A DNA stretch of 64,000 bases from Paludibacter sp. (GCA_019163375.1 JAFLKK010000004.1:434001-498000); one strand, 5' to 3'. Counted from the stretch's first letter, positions 44,036 through 53,319 are shown. Program-made: numbers and translations. The notes: generated from the sequence alone by a model not told the origin.

Positions 44036-46367
44036 TTTTATATTTTTCTATTGTGAGCCTTGCCATAAGGTAACTTACGGTCGACTCAGCACCTTGATTC
44101 AAATTTACATGCGTTTCTTCCAGTCCATCATAACAGCCACCCGTACACGGATTATAGATAATCTGTTGCAAGCGGTTATTGCCCAGGAACCAGTTGAAAG
44201 CTACTTCCATTTTTTGATGATAATTTTCGTCCATAAACACATCGTAGAACTTACTTAAGGTCATGATGGTGTAAGCCACATCAATGGGCTGCTCGCCAAA
44301 ATGACCTGCCTCCTGACCTTTCTGCAACCAACCTTTGTTGGAAATAACTTCTATCCCATTTTTATTGAAGATAAGGGTCAACAGAAAATTAAACGACGTG
44401 CGGGCTATGTCTTTATATAGGTTTTCGCCGGTCATTAACCATGCATACAGCATGGCTTCAGGTAGAATACTGTTGGCATAGGTCATATAGCCTTCGTACC
44501 ATTCCCATATAATGTTCGACTCTTTTTTGTACAGTTCGAGCAAGCGGTTGGCAAATATTTTTACCATGTCTAAGTGATCTGTTGCTTTTTTCCCTTTATG
44601 AAAATAGAATATTCCTTTCATGCCAAAAGCCATTGCACGTGGAGATTTCACCAATAGCATGCATGGCAAAGCATTTTCGAAAACGGATATTGCTTCTTTG
44701 ATTATTGATTTTGGCAAGATATCCTTTAATGAAACCACGTATCCCAATGACCAAAGAGCTCTTCCGTTTGAATCATCTAAATTGACTTCCTGATTTTGAT
44801 CCGTGAAATTGCGTTCCTTGTCAACATAATTCAGGAAATCACCATTCGGCTGCTGGCAGAATTTTATAAAATCGAGGTACTTCCGAATCTCATTTATCCG
44901 CTCTTTATCGCCCGACAGCTTAAAGCTCATACAGGTTGCCACCAATGCCCGCGCATTATCGTCGAGCGTATAGCCCGATTTGATATTAGGTTGATTGATT
45001 TTCGAAAACTGGATGATACCTACATCCGTTGTCATTGCTTGTATATGATTCAGGTTTATGACAGGTAGATTATAGTGTAGTTCTATTTTATTTCCAGTCA
45101 TATACTGGAATAATTTAGCATGCGCCACTGCCGAGTTTTCCCAGGCGGTAGATACAATTTTCTGTAGCGTATTGTTTATAATACTTTTACGCAAAGGGTA
45201 ATCGCCGAGCAATTTGATAGCTGCTTCGGCCAGTTGTTTTGAATTCCGGAAATCGAATATGATGCCGGTATCTTTTGTCAATACTTCCTTGGCATGAGGT
45301 ATAGGTGTGGAAATAATAGGGCAACCACAACTCATAGCGTATGCAAAGGTGCCACTCACGGCCTGATTGGGATCGTTGGTAGTGAAAAGATAAATATCGG
45401 TAAGTTGTAAATAGTCAAGTAATTCGGGTAATGCCAGGTATTTATTTATAAACTTCACATTGTCTTTTATGCCTAGCTCTTTTACTTTTTGTTCAAGACT
45501 TTTCCGATATACTTCGCCATCATTCTTCACTACTTCGGGGTGTGTTTTTCCCATCACCAGAAACATTACTTCAGGGCATTTTTCTATTATGGCAGGCAAA
45601 GCATCCAATGTTGTTTCAACGCTTTTCCCGGCACTAAGAAGTCCAAAGGTAGTAAGTACTTTTTTGCCGGTCAGTCCGTATTTCTCTTTTAGAAACTTTT
45701 CGCTTAAGTGAGGCACAAGGTGTGTTCCGTGAGCAATAATGGTTATCTTTTGACTAGAAATACCATAATCACTCATCAGTATTTCAGCCGAAGTCTTTGT
45801 CATTACAACAATAGACTTACATGCTGCCACTATATTCTTCACTTCCAGTTTTAATTGAGCATCAGGATCTGGAAGTACGGTGTGAAACACCACTACTACC
45901 GGTTTTGTAAGTCCGTACAGCATTTGCAAAAATGCATTTTCCTGACGCTTGTAGAACCCAAATTCATGCTGAATTAAAACAAGCTGAATATGCTCGTCGT
46001 CATTCAACTTTTCGGTCAAATCGTGATAGGCTCCGATATGTGATGTATCCAGCGTATATTTCACTTCTGCGGGATACACGTAATTCATAGCTCCATCTTC
46101 CAATGCACACACATTGATGGACAGTGAATTGCTGAACTTATTATTTAATGCGCTAATCAAATCCTGCGAATAAGTGGCTATGCCGCACTCGCGGGGAGGG
46201 TAGGAGGTTATAAATACAACCTCAGCCTGACTCTGTATATGATTTACCTTGACATGATGTCTGTTCTTGCGTATAGTATTTGGTGATAGGGATGTGCTGC
46301 TATGTGAGAATATAGCTTCCTGACTAATAAGCCTGTCGAGCATTCCCGGGAAGTTTTCATTTTTCAT
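44025..46367 (-). CDS. GT4 glycosyltransferase fused to an (alpha/alpha) toroid domain
   Basis: A 780-residue fusion. Residues about 50-420 form a GT4 domain (TSYPPRECGIATYSQDLI, GLLSAGKSVET, NQAVSGTFAYAMSCGCPII). Residues about 445-780 form an all-helical toroid of glycosidase/epimerase type (GYTLDDNARALVATCMSF, LDDSNGRALWSLGY, GHFGEQPIDVAY). Both halves are complete. This build allows a coupled transfer and binding or cleavage of the product. It overlaps its GH130 neighbour by 4 bases. Confidence 0.85.
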   Translation of the reverse strand: MKNENFPGMLDRLISQEAIFSHSSTSLSPNTIRKNRHHVKVNHIQSQAEVVFITSYPPRECGIATYSQDLISALNNKFSNSLSINVCALEDGAMNYVYPAEVKYTLDTSHIGAYHDLTEKLNDDEHIQLVLIQHEFGFYKRQENAFLQMLYGLTKPVVVVFHTVLPDPDAQLKLEVKNIVAACKSIVVMTKTSAEILMSDYGISSQKITIIAHGTHLVPHLSEKFLKEKYGLTGKKVLTTFGLLSAGKSVETTLDALPAIIEKCPEVMFLVMGKTHPEVVKNDGEVYRKSLEQKVKELGIKDNVKFINKYLALPELLDYLQLTDIYLFTTNDPNQAVSGTFAYAMSCGCPIISTPIPHAKEVLTKDTGIIFDFRNSKQLAEAAIKLLGDYPLRKSIINNTLQKIVSTAWENSAVAHAKLFQYMTGNKIELHYNLPVINLNHIQAMTTDVGIIQFSKINQPNIKSGYTLDDNARALVATCMSFKLSGDKERINEIRKYLDFIKFCQQPNGDFLNYVDKERNFTDQNQEVNLDDSNGRALWSLGYVVSLKDILPKSIIKEAISVFENALPCMLLVKSPRAMAFGMKGIFYFHKGKKATDHLDMVKIFANRLLELYKKESNIIWEWYEGYMTYANSILPEAMLYAWLMTGENLYKDIARTSFNFLLTLIFNKNGIEVISNKGWLQKGQEAGHFGEQPIDVAYTIMTLSKFYDVFMDENYHQKMEVAFNWFLGNNRLQQIIYNPCTGGCYDGLEETHVNLNQGAESTVSYLMARLTIEKYKNEK

Positions 46368-47473
46368 TTTTTTTTCATTTTAGAGGGTGATTTTGACTTG
46401 TGCAGCTTCGTAATATCAACTGCCTTAACAATCGTAGGTTCACTGGTCGAATTCATCAATAACTCATCGATCAACGCCTTCAATTTCAACGACGCACAGG
46501 CAATATGCGAATCGGCTGCACCATAATAGATAAATAAAGTATCGCCAAACAAAGCGGTTCCGGTAGGGAAACAAACATTATCCACCTCACCGAATAATTC
46601 CCATTCATGTTCGGGTCTAAATAACACTTCCGGCAATCGTGCCAGTTCTTTTGTAGGATCATTCAGATCCAGTAATGCGGCGCTGGCAGAATAAATAATT
46701 CGATTCTCCGTGGTTTCCACTCCGTGGTAGATCAGTAACCAGCCGTGTTCTGTTTCGATAGGTGGACAACCACCTCCAATATAACTCGATTCGTGATTGT
46801 AGAGAGGATCCATCACAATATGATCCTTAAAATTTAGGAAATAATCTCTCCAGAACTTCTCCGTCAAATCTTCAATATTATTGATGGATACAAGTTGAAT
46901 TCCCGGCCTGATACGGTGTAGAAATACAAGTTTACCATTAATTCTTCGTGGGAAGAAAATCACATTTTTATCCCACAATAACATTTTTGTTTCCGCATCT
47001 GCTTCCTGATAATAGAACTTATGGTTTTGGCAGTAGTTCTCGTGCACAGCAGCGCCCGATTGAAGCAGAGACACAAATTCCGGATACGAAATAGTTGGAA
47101 CTACCAGACCATGTTTCGTAAAATGAATCAAATCTTTCGATGTGGCCAGGGCGCCACGGGCATTTGTTCCATCATATCCGGTATACGACATGTAATAAGT
47201 ATCTTCGATTTTTACAATACGTGGATCTTCAACCCCATGAGATTCATAATCAAATTCAGGAACCATTAGCGGTTTAGTCCACCGCTCGGCGATGTTCAGC
47301 GGTCCATCCAACCGGCAATATCCGATGGTGGATTGATTCCATAATTGAACTGCCCGGTAATAAATATGAACACTATCACCTTCACGAATAATAGCCGGAT
47401 TCAAAACGCCTTCATTGTCAAACTCCAAACCGGATTTAGTCAGCAACAAACCTTCTTTCTTTACGTCAATCAT
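46364..47473 (-). CDS. GH130 family mannoside phosphorylase-like enzyme
   Basis: A 369-residue five-bladed beta-propeller. DNEGVLNPAIIREGD, GVEDPRIVKIEDTYYMSYTGYDG and IYYGAADSHIACASL match GH130, enzymes that split beta-mannosides with phosphate or water. The proton-donor Asp lies in EDPR. No signal peptide, so a cytoplasmic phosphorylase is likely. It is the first gene of the four-gene overlapping set and suggests a mannose-containing product or substrate. Confidence 0.9.
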   Translation of the reverse strand: MIDVKKEGLLLTKSGLEFDNEGVLNPAIIREGDSVHIYYRAVQLWNQSTIGYCRLDGPLNIAERWTKPLMVPEFDYESHGVEDPRIVKIEDTYYMSYTGYDGTNARGALATSKDLIHFTKHGLVVPTISYPEFVSLLQSGAAVHENYCQNHKFYYQEADAETKMLLWDKNVIFFPRRINGKLVFLHRIRPGIQLVSINNIEDLTEKFWRDYFLNFKDHIVMDPLYNHESSYIGGGCPPIETEHGWLLIYHGVETTENRIIYSASAALLDLNDPTKELARLPEVLFRPEHEWELFGEVDNVCFPTGTALFGDTLFIYYGAADSHIACASLKLKALIDELLMNSTSEPTIVKAVDITKLHKSKSPSKMKKK

Positions 47474-47544
47474 CAGTGAGTATATTAAAAGTGAATATCA
47501 ATTTATTTTACTAAGACAATAGCGAACAGTCGCTATATTTCATT

Positions 47545-48693
47545 CTATTTTTTCGAAACACTATCTGAAGCGGCTATCCCACTTTCGGGTTTTACCACTT
47601 CTTTTCGAAGCTTGGACTTTCTAGGTCTTCTCAAAGGCGGCATGGTGTCACCCAACAAAAAGCCCCAGGGTTTTAGTGATTCAATATGGTCGAAAATAAG
47701 TTTCAGGATGGCCAACAACGGAATGGAAAGAAACATGCCCGGGATTCCCCACAGCATATTGCCTACAAGCACCACGATGATCGAAAAAAGGGCATTTATC
47801 TTTACTTTCGAAGCCACTATCTTGGGCACTACATAATTATTATCAAAGAGCTGAATAATGTAGTACAGAATTAAAACATATACTGCCGACCAGGCTGATT
47901 CTTTGGTGGCTAATGCTACCATCATGGGCAATGCCACTGCTACTAATCCACCTATATATGGAACCATATTCAGGAATGCAGCAATAATGCCGAGCAAAAT
48001 AGCATAGTCAATTCCCAGAATAAGTAATGCACTTGCATCCAGAGTAGCAATAATGGCAGCCTCAATAATTAATCCGACCAAATAGCGTTGTACTACTGTT
48101 TTGGTTTGCGATACTATTTCCGTTACCTCCGTTTGATGATTGTCGGCAAACAGTCGACGTATAAACTCCATTAATAAAGGTTGGTAGTATAGAATTACAA
48201 AAATATACACCGGGATAATAAATAAAACAGCCACTGCACCTCCTACCGACATCAGAGTCTGACCGACTGCCGCACCATTGAAGTTGATGAGTTCGCCCTG
48301 CGTTTTATTGATCCACTCGTGTATATGTTGCGGTTGCACATCTAAATAAGTAGCCGCCTGACTGATGGTATTGTTGAGCAACAGCGTAAACTTTTCGACA
48401 ACTGTTGGCCACGAATCGGCAAACAGGCTTGCTTGCGAAACAATGAAAGCACCACAAGCAAAAATGATAATAATACTAAGTAAAAGTGTTATGCTTATAG
48501 CCAGTAATCTGTTTACTTTCATTCTCACAAATATACTGACCACCGGACTTAGTAAAATGGCAATGATAAATGCAAAAACGATAGGAATGAGAATGCTTTG
48601 AGCCACATACAGTATGGCTATTAAAGCACATAAGCCCATAAAAAATAGGCTTGATTTAATGTAAAATGGCAATGTGTAGTCTTTGTTTGTCAT
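47545..48693 (-). CDS. AI-2E family transporter (PerM/UPF0118)
   Basis: A 382-residue membrane protein with about eight helices. SILIPIVFAFIIAILLSPVV and the C-terminal PYIGGLVAVALPMMVAL and FDNNYVVPKIVASKVKINAL are family signatures. Members move small metabolites or ions; the AI-2 name is historical. A basic C-terminal tail (RRPRKSKLRKE) follows the last helix. It lies 71 bp upstream of the GH130 gene and may belong to the same operon. Confidence 0.92.
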   Translation of the reverse strand: MTNKDYTLPFYIKSSLFFMGLCALIAILYVAQSILIPIVFAFIIAILLSPVVSIFVRMKVNRLLAISITLLLSIIIIFACGAFIVSQASLFADSWPTVVEKFTLLLNNTISQAATYLDVQPQHIHEWINKTQGELINFNGAAVGQTLMSVGGAVAVLFIIPVYIFVILYYQPLLMEFIRRLFADNHQTEVTEIVSQTKTVVQRYLVGLIIEAAIIATLDASALLILGIDYAILLGIIAAFLNMVPYIGGLVAVALPMMVALATKESAWSAVYVLILYYIIQLFDNNYVVPKIVASKVKINALFSIIVVLVGNMLWGIPGMFLSIPLLAILKLIFDHIESLKPWGFLLGDTMPPLRRPRKSKLRKEVVKPESGIAASDSVSKK

Positions 48694-48805
48694 TATTAGA
48701 AACTGAAAAACTATAAGATAGTTTAATTCTCCGATAGTGTTATGAACTTATATTTTACTGATAGTTTGCATAATATTAGATTAACGTTTATTTTAAAACA
48801 GTTTC

Positions 48806-49198
48806 TTATACAATGTTTTCTTTCTTCTTATGAAAAATCAGATCCATTAGAAAATTCCCAACAGATTTGAACATTTCGGGATGCTGAGCCACAATATTGG
48901 TAACTCCAAACTGCACAACCGATCCCAGCAGTTTTTTTACTATGCTGTTCGAACCGCCCACTGCTACCAGTTTCGATAGGTATCCGGTGGCAAGACCCAT
49001 GGCTGAGCCAATAATGTTATCAATCAGATAAGGTGATCTCGCAATTTCATTCAGTGCATTCTTTAAAAGGTTTATGGGCGTAAAACCTTCAATAGTAACT
49101 AAGAACTGATCTTTCAGAACTTCTCCCTGAATGGTATGTTGTAATTCCAATTGCTGAATAGCAAGTTTCAGTTCGGCTGCGGAGTTTATTGTTTTCAT
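48806..49198 (-). CDS. Hypothetical protein linked to YtxH and YqjE-like genes
   Basis: A 130-residue protein with a helical start (MKTINSAAELKLAIQQLELQ), a Gly-rich hydrophobic centre (IIGSAMGLATGYLSKLVAVGG) and a short basic end. It has one or two weak membrane segments. No family is recognised, but it follows a phage-holin-like protein and YtxH, an order common in stress operons. Confidence 0.7.
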   Translation of the reverse strand: MKTINSAAELKLAIQQLELQHTIQGEVLKDQFLVTIEGFTPINLLKNALNEIARSPYLIDNIIGSAMGLATGYLSKLVAVGGSNSIVKKLLGSVVQFGVTNIVAQHPEMFKSVGNFLMDLIFHKKKENIV

Positions 49199-49204
49199 GT
49201 TTTT

Positions 49205-49320
49205 TTTATTTGTCTATGGTCAAAAGTCTATTGACTATGGTCTATAGTTTTAGTCCTTCATCTTTGTTCTTTGTTCTGTTGTCTGTTGTCTGTCGTCTGT
49301 CGTCTGTTGTATCTTAAGAT
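49205..49320. repeat. Degenerate heptamer repeat, second block
   Basis: On the plus strand TCTATGGTC, GTCTATTG and then GTCTGTCGTCTGTTGTCTG follow each other. The block covers the gap and the 3' end of the holin-like gene, whose last residues (QQTTDDRQQTTEQR) derive from it. Confidence 0.7.
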
Positions 49321-49654
49321 CATAACTTCTGATCAGGAAATCGTAGAATATACGTTTCAACCATTTGCGCAAAAAGAGATGCATTACCAAAGCAATAAAT
49401 GCGTAAGCACCTGCCAGCACGAAGAATCCAAAATAGATGCGACCCAACAATTCACCCACCCAAAATGCCAGTCCGAGATTGGCAAACAGCAGGAAGGATA
49501 CAATGATAAAAGCCACAATGGTGTGTGGGAAAAATGACGACAGCTTATCCGACGTTTTATCGAGGACTTTAAGTTTCACAAGTTCAAAACTTGTTTTACC
49601 ATATGTCGCGGTATTTTCGAGTAGTGTTTCTATATTGTTTAAATTATTTTCCAT
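49250..49654 (-). CDS. Phage-holin-like (YqjE-type) membrane protein
   Basis: A 134-residue protein with two adjacent helices (about 45-65 and 70-95) and a helical cytoplasmic start (LLENTATYGKTSFELVKLKVL), as in the YqjE/phage_holin_3_6 group. The C-terminal tail is read through a 7-bp repeat and looks unlike the rest of the family, so the tail length may vary between strains. Second gene behind YtxH. Confidence 0.8.
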   Translation of the reverse strand: MENNLNNIETLLENTATYGKTSFELVKLKVLDKTSDKLSSFFPHTIVAFIIVSFLLFANLGLAFWVGELLGRIYFGFFVLAGAYAFIALVMHLFLRKWLKRIFYDFLIRSYDLKIQQTTDDRQQTTEQRTKMKD

Positions 49655-49707
49655 AAAATATGATTGTTGGCAAGTCCTTATTTTTGAATAAAGAGATTTG
49701 AAAAACG

Positions 49708-49793
49708 ATTATAAAAAATAAAGTCTGGTCCGGGAGTCAAAACGGCAACATCATCTCGCCTGAAAATTTAGACCCGAAGCAGACTTTATTTTT
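49708..49793 (-). terminator. Hairpin between YtxH and YqjE-like genes
   Basis: AAATAAAGTCTG pairs with CAGACTTTATTT, extended by CGGGTC/GACTCCCG, with a T-run on the minus strand. It may end most YtxH transcripts before the next two genes. Confidence 0.6.
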
Positions 49794-49806
49794 AGTTCCA
49801 ATAGAA

Positions 49807-50088
49807 CTATTTTACTTTTGAAGCTTTCACTTCTTTTTCTACATCTTCGACACTGTTCATTGCATCTTCAGCGAAATCAACAACATCTTCTTTTACTTTG
49901 TCGAATTTTTGAGTGATATTATCAACGAAATCATTGAATTTATCTTTCAAATCATCTACTTGTCTTTCGCCTTTGCGTACAATCGTTCTGCGGGTCACTG
50001 TACCTTTGGCAGGTGCAAACAAAACTCCTAACAATGCACCGGTGGCTGCGCCGGCCAATACGCCTAATACTACTTTTCCTGTACTCAT
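49807..50088 (-). CDS. YtxH domain protein
   Basis: A 93-residue protein: an N-terminal Gly/Ala-rich helix (VVLGVLAGAATGALLGVLFAPAKG) with the YtxH hallmark LFAPxxG, then a long charged helix (DDLKDKFNDFVDNITQKFDKVKEDV). YtxH proteins are general-stress proteins at the membrane. First gene behind regulon element 11. Confidence 0.92.
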   Translation of the reverse strand: MSTGKVVLGVLAGAATGALLGVLFAPAKGTVTRRTIVRKGERQVDDLKDKFNDFVDNITQKFDKVKEDVVDFAEDAMNSVEDVEKEVKASKVK

Positions 50089-50162
50089 AATGTTGTTGTA
50101 TTTAAATTAAACTTCTATTTGTTTTGAATAATACAAATGTAGGGCAAACTCAGGTCGTATAA

Positions 50163-50199
50163 GTTACAATATTCTGTCTATGAGTTGTATAATTCACAC
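50163..50199 (-). promoter_or_regulatory. Regulon element 11
   Basis: Boxes TTACAATAT at 50164 and TTGTATAATTCACAC at 50185, with TACATTTG as -7 at 50134-50141 (23 bp). It serves YtxH and the two genes after it. Confidence 0.8.
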
Positions 50200-50226
50200 A
50201 TTAATAATATCCTTGCGTACTATAAA

Positions 50227-50271
50227 AAAGGAAAACCCTCTCAATAGCACGGGTGGGTGCTATCGAGAGGG
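50227..50271 (-). terminator. Hairpin terminator after the 50300-50926 gene
   Basis: CCCTCTCxATAGCAC pairs with GTGCTATxGAGAGGG around 6 nt; the minus strand continues TTTTCCTTTTTT. Confidence 0.85.
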
Positions 50272-50299
50272 CAAACCTCACTGTAAACAAAACAACGGT

Positions 50300-50926
50300 T
50301 TATAAGCGAATACCTACTGTGGCTTGTGCCCAAACATTTTTGTAACGTGGAGTGGTTGATGTTCCATCGCCATTGTTGTTGAATAAATCCCAACCTACTC
50401 TTGCACCTACCACAAAACTACTAATGTTGATATCTAATCCTGTAACTAAACACAAAGTGTTCTTACGGATGTTATCGTTGTCGAAATCATCAATGGTAGT
50501 AATATCTGTAATCGGACTAGAGAACACATCTTTTTGTTTCATCAAAAATGAGTATTGTGGCCCTACAAGGATAGTCACCATTTCACTTGGTTTCACGGCA
50601 AGAAAAATAGGCACATCGATATAACTGCTGGTACGGGTTAAACTTACATCGTTACCCAAAATACTGCTTGTGGCTTTAAATCCTTTTTGTGAGAACAGTA
50701 ACTCCGGTTGAATACCAAAATAAGTACCAATGGGGATGCTTACAAAAGCACCGGCAGCAAAACCAATTTTACCATCTGCAGTGTACTCCTTATTTTGGGA
50801 GTCGTACATGTTCGAATAATTGGCACCTGCTTTTACTCCAAAGTGAAGTAGATCGCTCGAAGATTGAGCATACATGCTGCTTCCACCCATGATAGAAACA
50901 ATTAACGCAAACATAATTTTTTTCAT
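50300..50926 (-). CDS. PorT-like outer-membrane beta-barrel protein
   Basis: A 208-residue protein: signal peptide (cleaved near SMYAQSS), then alternating strands starting HFGVKAGANYSNMY and ending AQATVGIRL with the closing aromatic/hydrophobic pattern of an outer-membrane barrel. It matches the OMP_b-brl_2 (PorT-type) group. Third gene of the operon that starts with coiled-coil lipoprotein B. Confidence 0.88.
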   Translation of the reverse strand: MKKIMFALIVSIMGGSSMYAQSSSDLLHFGVKAGANYSNMYDSQNKEYTADGKIGFAAGAFVSIPIGTYFGIQPELLFSQKGFKATSSILGNDVSLTRTSSYIDVPIFLAVKPSEMVTILVGPQYSFLMKQKDVFSSPITDITTIDDFDNDNIRKNTLCLVTGLDINISSFVVGARVGWDLFNNNGDGTSTTPRYKNVWAQATVGIRL

Positions 50927-50970
50927 TTGATTTGTTTTTTAGTTTATAATAATAAGAAAAATTATTCTTT

Positions 50971-51378
50971 TTAAAATTTAATACGCGATATTTCAACACC
51001 CTTTGGGTACGATATATCAGCGCGGTCCTCGGCAGTGATAAAAACCTCCGTAAATTTAAAGGGAACCAGGGTTTTTATTTCAGCCTTTTTTGCATTATCG
51101 GAGTTTAATTGTCCGATGTTCCGGACTTTGTTTGACTCCAATATAATCCACGCTACATACATTTTCTTTGGTGGAGTTAACCTTTCGGCTGCCGCCAGGT
51201 TCTTTGCTGTAATTGTAAGTTTAGTATTTCCATTGTTATCCTGTTGAGTGCGCATTTCTATATTAGCAGCCGGACTTACAGAAGAAACCGGAAATTTCGA
51301 TACATTAGCACATGATGACAGTGCTAGGATAATTACTAAACAGATTCCTGTTTTTAGATTTTTTATTAGATTATTCAT
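50971..51378 (-). CDS. Lipoprotein of unknown function
   Basis: A 135-residue lipoprotein starting MNNLIKNLKTG with lipobox LSSC. The mature part is beta-rich (NTKLTITAKNLAAAERLTPP, YVAWIILESNKVRNIGQL). The start at 51378 is chosen because a longer one (51402) would overlap the upstream gene. No family is recognised. It lies between coiled-coil lipoprotein B and a PorT-like barrel. Confidence 0.75.
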   Translation of the reverse strand: MNNLIKNLKTGICLVIILALSSCANVSKFPVSSVSPAANIEMRTQQDNNGNTKLTITAKNLAAAERLTPPKKMYVAWIILESNKVRNIGQLNSDNAKKAEIKTLVPFKFTEVFITAEDRADISYPKGVEISRIKF

Positions 51379-51385
51379 CTCTAAG

Positions 51386-51832
51386 CTATTTTTCATTCTC
51401 AATTAGTATACCTTTAAGTTCATTTTCCAAATCGTACATGTCCTCATTATATTCTGTTTTAAACGAGTCCCATTGTTCCTGACTTTCATCGTAATAGTTG
51501 TCGAGTCGGATCACTAAATCATTATTCCGAAGTTCGAGTTCCGCTATTTTCTTGTCATCTTTGATTTTTTGTTTCTCATTCTCCGCTGCAATTTTGGCTT
51601 TGAACAGTACAATCTCTTCATTATTCAGTCGAATTTGCTTTTCCGAATGTTTTTTGAATTGGTCAATAGAATCTTTTAATGTTGTTTTTGAATTCTGATC
51701 AATATAAATTACAGTGTCGGGCATTTCTTCTGCACGGGCTTTTTCTCTTTTAGTTGTCGACGATTGGCAAGCTGTCAATATCACTCCTGTCACCACCATT
51801 GTTGTGATCAGGTAATACATCATCCTTTTCAT
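51386..51832 (-). CDS. Coiled-coil lipoprotein, paralogue B
   Basis: A 148-residue lipoprotein with lipobox LTAC and a long charged helix (EIVLFKAKIAAENEKQKIKDDKKIAELELRN in outline). The end WDSFKTEYNEDMYDLENEL matches paralogues A and C. It is the first gene behind regulon element 12, followed 7 bp later by another lipoprotein gene and then a barrel. Confidence 0.78.
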   Translation of the reverse strand: MKRMMYYLITTMVVTGVILTACQSSTTKREKARAEEMPDTVIYIDQNSKTTLKDSIDQFKKHSEKQIRLNNEEIVLFKAKIAAENEKQKIKDDKKIAELELRNNDLVIRLDNYYDESQEQWDSFKTEYNEDMYDLENELKGILIENEK

Positions 51833-51892
51833 TTTGGTTTGTTTCTTTCATCTATTCACCCTACAAAGGTCGTACTATTTAGTACGTCAAAA

Positions 51893-51929
51893 CTTACACA
51901 ATACAGCAAATAACTTGCAATATTCACAT
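51893..51929 (-). promoter_or_regulatory. Regulon element 12
   Basis: Boxes TTACACAAT at 51894 and TTGCAATATTCACAT at 51915, with GACCTTTG as -7 at 51864-51871 (23 bp). It serves the lipoprotein B operon. Confidence 0.8.
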
Positions 51930-51960
51930 GTTTGAGTAATTAGAATGCCAACCCGGCTAA

Positions 51961-52007
51961 AACAAAAACACCCACCGAAAATTGCTGTCAGACAATAGTT
52001 GGTGGGT
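51961..52007 (-). terminator. Hairpin terminator
   Basis: ACCCACC...GGTGGGT stem with an inner ATTG/CAAT pair; the minus strand continues GTTTTTGTTTTA. It ends the 42-residue protein gene. Confidence 0.75.
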
Positions 52008-52026
52008 GAAGTTATACTGGTTTAAA

Positions 52027-52155
52027 TTAAAGGGCAGGCAACGTTGCTTTTAGTTTTTCGATACGTTTTGCTGCTTTTTCAGCTCGTTTCTCTTTCAAGT
52101 TCTTTTCGGGCGCAGTTTTGTCCGAATGACTTTTTCCTTCTTTTTCTTTCGACAT
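52027..52155 (-). CDS. Small Lys/Glu-rich protein
   Basis: A 42-residue highly charged protein, MSKEKEGKSHSDKTAPEKNL at the start and RIEKLKATLPAL at the end. It is probably helical and disordered in part. Support is its clean start and stop, a terminator 20 bp past the stop and its place as last gene of the operon under element 13. No family is recognised. Confidence 0.65.
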   Translation of the reverse strand: MSKEKEGKSHSDKTAPEKNLKEKRAEKAAKRIEKLKATLPAL

Positions 52156-52215
52156 AATATTAATTATTAATTGTAAATTATAAATTATCAATCATTGATC
52201 ATTGATCATTAACTA

Positions 52216-52761
52216 TTAATGTATAGCTATACCGATGGTAGAAACCCCGGTAGATAAATCTAAGAATGCTCCTATATGACTATTGAAGTGGTATTCCGTA
52301 CCAATATGAAAATCCAGAAACAATGGACTGGCTTCGTTATAATACGTTCTGTCGCCATTGTAGTTGGCATCCCAAGTGGTGGTTCTAAGTGCAAAGCCCA
52401 AAGAGCCTGCGCCATAGAAATCCCAGTCGCTACCGGCATGTAATAACTTGTCAAGATAGAGGGTACCTTTCACTCCCAGCGGAATAACTGTTTCGCGATA
52501 ATTATTGTCGCGAAACGAATACAAGGTGGCAAAGGGTGCTAACGTGAAGTTTTGAGCTACGTCAAATTCATAATTGGCACTAAATACCGGTAAGGTATGT
52601 CCAATGTAACCGTAGTAACCCGAATATCCTCCAATACCTAATCCTAAGTTCAAGGTATGACCATATCCTTCGGAATAGGTGCGATGGCGGGTTTGTGCCG
52701 AAAGACTAGAGACTGAAAGGACTAATGCCAATGAGATGGCTAAGAATGTTTTTGTTTTCAT
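52216..52761 (-). CDS. Outer-membrane barrel-like protein
   Basis: A 181-residue protein: signal peptide ending SSLSAQT, then Tyr/Gly-rich strands (LNLGLGIGGYSGYYGYIGH, NYEFDVAQNFTLAPFATLYSF) typical of small outer-membrane barrels. Second gene of the operon that starts at 53319. No specific function can be read from the sequence. Confidence 0.8.
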   Translation of the reverse strand: MKTKTFLAISLALVLSVSSLSAQTRHRTYSEGYGHTLNLGLGIGGYSGYYGYIGHTLPVFSANYEFDVAQNFTLAPFATLYSFRDNNYRETVIPLGVKGTLYLDKLLHAGSDWDFYGAGSLGFALRTTTWDANYNGDRTYYNEASPLFLDFHIGTEYHFNSHIGAFLDLSTGVSTIGIAIH

Positions 52762-52797
52762 ATTGCTATTTATTTATCCTGATTATTAATGTTCAAA

Positions 52798-53319
52798 TTA
52801 TTTTCTTCCGTGTTTATCGTTATTACCACGATTCCCTTTTTCATTTCTTTTGTTATCGTTTTTGTAGCCCTGATTTCTATCGTTTCTAGGCGAATTGTGT
52901 TGATAGCCCTGGTTGGAGTTGTGATTCCTATTGGCCGGACGAACGCCGATATTGCGTTGTTCATGACCACGGTACCCTCTGGCATATTTCATTTTATGAG
53001 TTCTGAAATATGAATAGGGACGGTTGCCGCGATAATCGGTCATCACTACTTTGTAGCCATTGTACAAATCGTAGTTTCTATATCTGGCCGGTAAGCTGGT
53101 TCTATGTACCCATGTTCTACCATTGAAATAAATAAATCGGGATGCTTGTACATCATAATAAGATTCTACATCGGGAAGGTAATAATATCGTACTTGGGAA
53201 TGACCTGCAGGACCCCACTGAGGAGGTGTTCCAAGATGGACGTTTATTGAGACCTGACCTTGCACTGATCCGGCAAGTAACAAGAATAATCCAAATGCGA
53301 GTAACTTAAATGTTTTCAT
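52798..53319 (-). CDS. Secreted basic protein with Asn/Arg/Gly-rich tail
   Basis: A 173-residue protein: signal peptide (cleaved near GSVQGQVS), an ordered part (YYYLPDVESYYDVQASRFIYFNGRTWV) and a long low-complexity basic tail rich in N, R, G and H. The ordered part resembles proteins with a YYY-x-DxxxYYD motif seen in Bacteroidota envelope operons. First gene behind element 13. Confidence 0.75.
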   Translation of the reverse strand: MKTFKLLAFGLFLLLAGSVQGQVSINVHLGTPPQWGPAGHSQVRYYYLPDVESYYDVQASRFIYFNGRTWVHRTSLPARYRNYDLYNGYKVVMTDYRGNRPYSYFRTHKMKYARGYRGHEQRNIGVRPANRNHNSNQGYQHNSPRNDRNQGYKNDNKRNEKGNRGNNDKHGRK

